A DNA stretch of 7,052 bases from Chloroflexota bacterium (GTDB taxonomy: Bacteria; Chloroflexota; Dormibacteria; Dormibacterales; Dormibacteraceae): positions 7,687 to 14,738 of the forward strand of contig DMCH01000172.1 of NCBI GenBank assembly GCA_003446775.1, read 5' to 3'. The position numbers and the translations under genes were made by a program. Position 1 is the first letter of the stretch; every line of letters begins with the position of its first letter. Shown here in pieces: positions 5,145-7,052 of this stretch. The notes below the pieces were generated by a model. That model searched no databases and was not told where the DNA came from. It saw only the letters and a program-made list of their open reading frames with translations.

Positions 5145-6215
5145 CTAAAGTGCGGACAAATAAATCTCGAGCAGATCCTCTGCCGGGTATTTGCCGGCCA
5201 GCTCGGTCGCGGCCTTGCGGAGCTCGGGCTCGCCGATCCCAAACTCGGCGATGTGCTGCGGCAATCCCAGCAGCGAAATCAGCCCGCGGACGTCGACCGC
5301 TGCGTCCCTGCTCGACCCCGTCGCCCGGGCCAGCTCAGCCATGCGGTCGGGCTTGGTCCGCTCCATGTAACGCATCACATGGGGCATGAGGAGGCAGGAC
5401 GTCACGCCATGCGGAATCCCGTGGCGTGCACCAATCTGCTTGCCCATGACGTGGCTGAGACCTGTCGCCGCTGGCCCGGTCAGCGTGTATGAGAACCACG
5501 CCGCGAGCTGATTCTCTGTCCGCACGCCGACGTCCTCAGGAGCGGCCTTGGCGCGGGGCAGTGACACGAACAGGCGGCGCACAGCCTCGAGGGCCATCAC
5601 ATCCGAAAATGGATGGGACCCGTCGGCCAGGAACCCCTCCACCGCGTGGTCGAGAGCCCTGATCCCCGTCGACAGCCACAGCGACATTGGGGTCGCGAGT
5701 GTGAGCTCAGCGTCGTAGATCACCGAGTCGAGCAGAAGCCTGACGTCACGCATGCCCGCCTTGTCGCCTGTGCCCTCTGTGTAGCCTGCGCCGCCCGCGA
5801 GCTCAGCCACCGAAAGCGTCGTCGGGATGGCGATGTGGGGGAGACCGCGGTATGCCAGGCCGTGTCGATCGGCCAGCCTGACCGCGATCATCTTGGCTGC
5901 GTCGATCGCGCTGCCGCCGCCGAAGCTGACGATGCCGTCGACGCCGATCTCGGTCGTATGCGCGATCGCATCCTCGATCTCCGACATCGGCGCGTGTTGT
6001 CCGATTACCTCGGTAGCTGGAGCTTCGGCGGCGCCCAACGCACCGCGGACCCGGCCGAGCAGCTTCTCTTGGGCGAGCAGGGAACGGGTTGTGACGATCG
6101 CGACGCGGGTGACTTGCAGCCGGCTCAATTCCGGCGCCAGCTGGTCCAGGGAGCCGGCGCCCCAATGGATCGCGCGCGGATTGGAGTAGTTGAAAGACCC
6201 GGTCTCGGCTGTCAT
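5145..6215 (-). CDS. iron-containing alcohol dehydrogenase family, maleylacetate-reductase-like
   Basis: 356 residues, matching the roughly 350-residue maleylacetate reductases, which reduce maleylacetate to 3-oxoadipate with NAD(P)H at the end of hydroquinone and hydroxyquinol pathways. The N-terminal Rossmann-like half carries SFGGGSAIDAAKMIA (97-111), the family's dinucleotide-phosphate loop, then IPTTLS (130-135). The helical half carries GIRALDHAVEGF (184-195, His190), LSHVMGKQ (253-260, His255) and HGIPHG (265-270, His269), the three metal-site histidines of the iron-ADH fold. The Asp ligand expected four residues before His190 is Arg186; reductases of this type often depart from the metal site there. 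ATG 6215 is used because it gives the typical N-terminus (FNYSNPRAIHWGAGS); the longer frame to 6332 would run through the divergent hydrolase gene. Divergent from the hydrolase by 33 nt and tandem with the secreted-protein gene. Other iron-ADH activities remain possible. Confidence 0.83.
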   Translation of the reverse strand: MTAETGSFNYSNPRAIHWGAGSLDQLAPELSRLQVTRVAIVTTRSLLAQEKLLGRVRGALGAAEAPATEVIGQHAPMSEIEDAIAHTTEIGVDGIVSFGGGSAIDAAKMIAVRLADRHGLAYRGLPHIAIPTTLSVAELAGGAGYTEGTGDKAGMRDVRLLLDSVIYDAELTLATPMSLWLSTGIRALDHAVEGFLADGSHPFSDVMALEAVRRLFVSLPRAKAAPEDVGVRTENQLAAWFSYTLTGPAATGLSHVMGKQIGARHGIPHGVTSCLLMPHVMRYMERTKPDRMAELARATGSSRDAAVDVRGLISLLGLPQHIAEFGIGEPELRKAATELAGKYPAEDLLEIYLSAL

Positions 6216-6248
6216 GTCACGCAATACGTTACTTTCGAGACCAGGCAC
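6216..6248. promoter_or_regulatory. 33-bp divergent intergenic region
   Basis: The only DNA between two divergent start codons (reductase ATG at 6215 on minus, hydrolase ATG at 6249 on plus). It must either hold very compact overlapping promoters or leave the promoters inside the opposite coding regions. TACGTT (6225-6230, plus) and TAACGT (6232-6227, minus) fit a loose TANNNT -10 pattern, but I see no -35 and call these only as candidates. Neither start has a strong Shine-Dalgarno (the hydrolase has only AGG at 6243-6245). Confidence 0.35.
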
Positions 6249-6884
6249 ATGGCCGGTCCACACGAAGGTCAACCTGTGCTCCAGGCAGGCGAACCGCTGG
6301 AGCGGGCGCGCGCGGCGATGATTCTGGTCCACGGTCGCGGCGCGAGCGCGGCCGACATCATCACCGTCGCTGCTGAGGCGATGTTTCCTGGCGTCGCTTA
6401 CCTGGCGCCCCAGGCTGCGGGTTCAGCCTGGTACCCATACCCGTTCACCGCGCCCCTCGAGGCCAACGAGCCCTATCTCAGCTCGGCGCTGCAGGTCCTA
6501 TCGTCCTTGGTGGCCAAAGTCGAAACGACGGTGCCGGCCGGCCGGCTCGTGCTGCTCGGTTTCTCGCAGGGCGCATGCCTGACGTTGGAATTTGCAGCCC
6601 GTGACGCGCGCAGATATGGCGGTGTGGTCGGGCTAAGCGGCGGGTTGATCGGGCCTGACGGCACGCCGCGCGACTATCCAGGGGATTTCCAGCGGACGCC
6701 GGTCTTTCTCGGCTGCAGCGACGTCGATCCCCACATTCCAAAGGAGAGGGTGATCGAGGCCGGCCAGGTCTTCGAGCGGATGGGGGCGGACGTGACCGTG
6801 CGTCTCTATCCGGGCATGGCGCATACCGTCAGCCCCGACGAGATCGAGGCCGTGCGAGCGATCGTGAAAGGGCTCGCTGTCTAA
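6249..6884 (+). CDS. alpha/beta hydrolase, carboxylesterase/phospholipase family (MhqD-like)
   Basis: 211 residues, the size of the compact serine esterases of the carboxylesterase/phospholipase family, which includes MhqD, the partner of the MhqO ring-cleaving dioxygenase in Bacillus. The fold landmarks are complete: MILVHGRGAS (24-33) with the HGxG oxyanion loop, nucleophile elbow GFSQG (104-108, Ser106), SDVDPHIP (157-164) with Asp160 as the acid, and GMAHTVS (189-195) with His192. The triad is therefore intact and the enzyme is probably an active cytoplasmic esterase. No signal peptide. ATG 6249 is chosen because it precedes the first strand at normal distance; the frame stays open far upstream only as a shadow of the reductase gene. 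It is divergent from the maleylacetate-reductase-like gene, and its stop overlaps that of the ferritin-like gene. The physiological ester is unknown; hydrolysis of a ring-cleavage or conjugate product is speculation. Confidence 0.88.
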   Translation: MAGPHEGQPVLQAGEPLERARAAMILVHGRGASAADIITVAAEAMFPGVAYLAPQAAGSAWYPYPFTAPLEANEPYLSSALQVLSSLVAKVETTVPAGRLVLLGFSQGACLTLEFAARDARRYGGVVGLSGGLIGPDGTPRDYPGDFQRTPVFLGCSDVDPHIPKERVIEAGQVFERMGADVTVRLYPGMAHTVSPDEIEAVRAIVKGLAV

Positions 6885-7052
6885 ACTTTTTTCTCGTCCT
6901 TTTCGGCCTCTTCGCCGTGCTCGACGATATCGCCCCGTTTGAAGAGGACGTCCTTCAGCACCACCTGCCACTTTGGCTTCCGGCGTGACAGAAATTCCAG
7001 CGCCATCGCAAAGTGCTTGAACTCCTCGCCCTGGGCGTCCTCCATGATCGCC
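6881..7052 (-). CDS. ferritin-like protein, encapsulated-ferritin type, C-terminal 56 residues (5' end outside window)
   Basis: A minus-strand frame open at the right edge and ending with TAG at 6881-6883; it is too short to stand out by length. The visible tail begins AIMEDAQGEEFKHFAMALEF and continues with LSRRKPKWQVVLKDVLFKRGD, then a charged end (HGEEAEKDEKKV). The E-x-x-H pair (EEFKH, residues 9-13) followed by 'LEfL.rr.PkW...L...LF' matches, from memory, the second helix and tail of encapsulated ferritins (EncFtn), which oxidise and store iron inside encapsulin shells. The short C-terminal cargo peptide that usually follows is not recognisable. The encapsulin gene is not downstream, since that side holds the convergent hydrolase, so if present it is outside the window. 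The stop overlaps the hydrolase stop by 4 nt. A generic ferritin/rubrerythrin relative is the alternative. Confidence 0.6.
   Translation of the reverse strand, partial: AIMEDAQGEEFKHFAMALEFLSRRKPKWQVVLKDVLFKRGDIVEHGEEAEKDEKKV

Noticed and set aside
5613..6248. N-terminal extension of the hydrolase reading frame
   Set aside because: Bases 5613-6248 are the complement of the reductase gene; the hydrolase fold starts right after ATG 6249 and has normal family length from there.
6854..6892. Possible intrinsic terminator: GCGAGC/GCTCGC arms (6854-6859, 6872-6877) and a T-run at 6887-6892
   Set aside because: The stem is only 6 bp with a 12-nt loop, and the T-run starts 9 nt after it; the T-run is also part of the lysine codons of the ferritin-like gene on the other strand.
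1..7052. Mobile elements, tRNA/rRNA genes, CRISPR arrays, phage genes
   Set aside because: No transposase, integrase, regularly spaced repeats, cloverleaf or rRNA-like sequence was seen on either strand.

Overview
The window is a gene-dense, high-GC stretch of bacterial chromosome with short intergenic gaps, GTG as well as ATG starts, and G/C-rich third codon positions. There is no rRNA, tRNA, transposase, CRISPR array or phage gene. A protein of the mycothiol-dependent maleylpyruvate isomerase (MDMPI) superfamily, a secreted protein with a cysteine-bearing C-terminal motif, and the tail of an encapsulin-type ferritin together suggest a soil actinobacterium or a related high-GC lineage such as Dormibacterota or Chloroflexota. 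That placement is an inference and is weak.

Layout. Positions 1-3673 hold a same-strand catabolic run. It starts with the C-terminal three quarters of a PaaK-type aryl-CoA ligase (cut by the left window edge). Its stop overlaps the GTG of a short citryl-CoA lyase-like protein by 4 nt. Nine bases later comes a two-domain VOC ring-cleaving dioxygenase of the PcpA/LinE/MhqO type, and 50 nt further a protein with an MDMPI-like N-terminus and an SCP2-like C-terminus. Positions 3674-3828 hold a palindromic GC-rich element and a possible 14-codon mini-ORF in front of a GNAT acetyltransferase (to 4329). The GNAT gene converges on a minus-strand secreted protein (4339-5043). Upstream of the secreted protein, on the same strand, is an iron-alcohol-dehydrogenase / maleylacetate-reductase-like enzyme (5145-6215). 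Only 33 nt separate it from a divergent serine hydrolase of the carboxylesterase/phospholipase family (6249-6884). The right edge holds the C-terminal 56 residues of a minus-strand ferritin-like protein whose stop overlaps that of the hydrolase.

How the genes may work together. Hydroquinone-type pathways use a PcpA/LinE-type dioxygenase to open the ring, a hydrolase-class accessory protein (MhqD family beside MhqO in Bacillus), and an iron-ADH-family maleylacetate reductase to yield 3-oxoadipate. All three families occur here within about 5 kb, plus a CoA ligase, an isomerase-family protein and a CoA-ester lyase homologue that could act on the upper or lower part of such a route. This is a reading from gene families and proximity. 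No substrate can be read from the sequence. The most unusual items are the ligase/citryl-CoA-lyase-like pair, in which the lyase lacks the family's catalytic Asp, and the palindromic element abutting the first strand of the GNAT fold.
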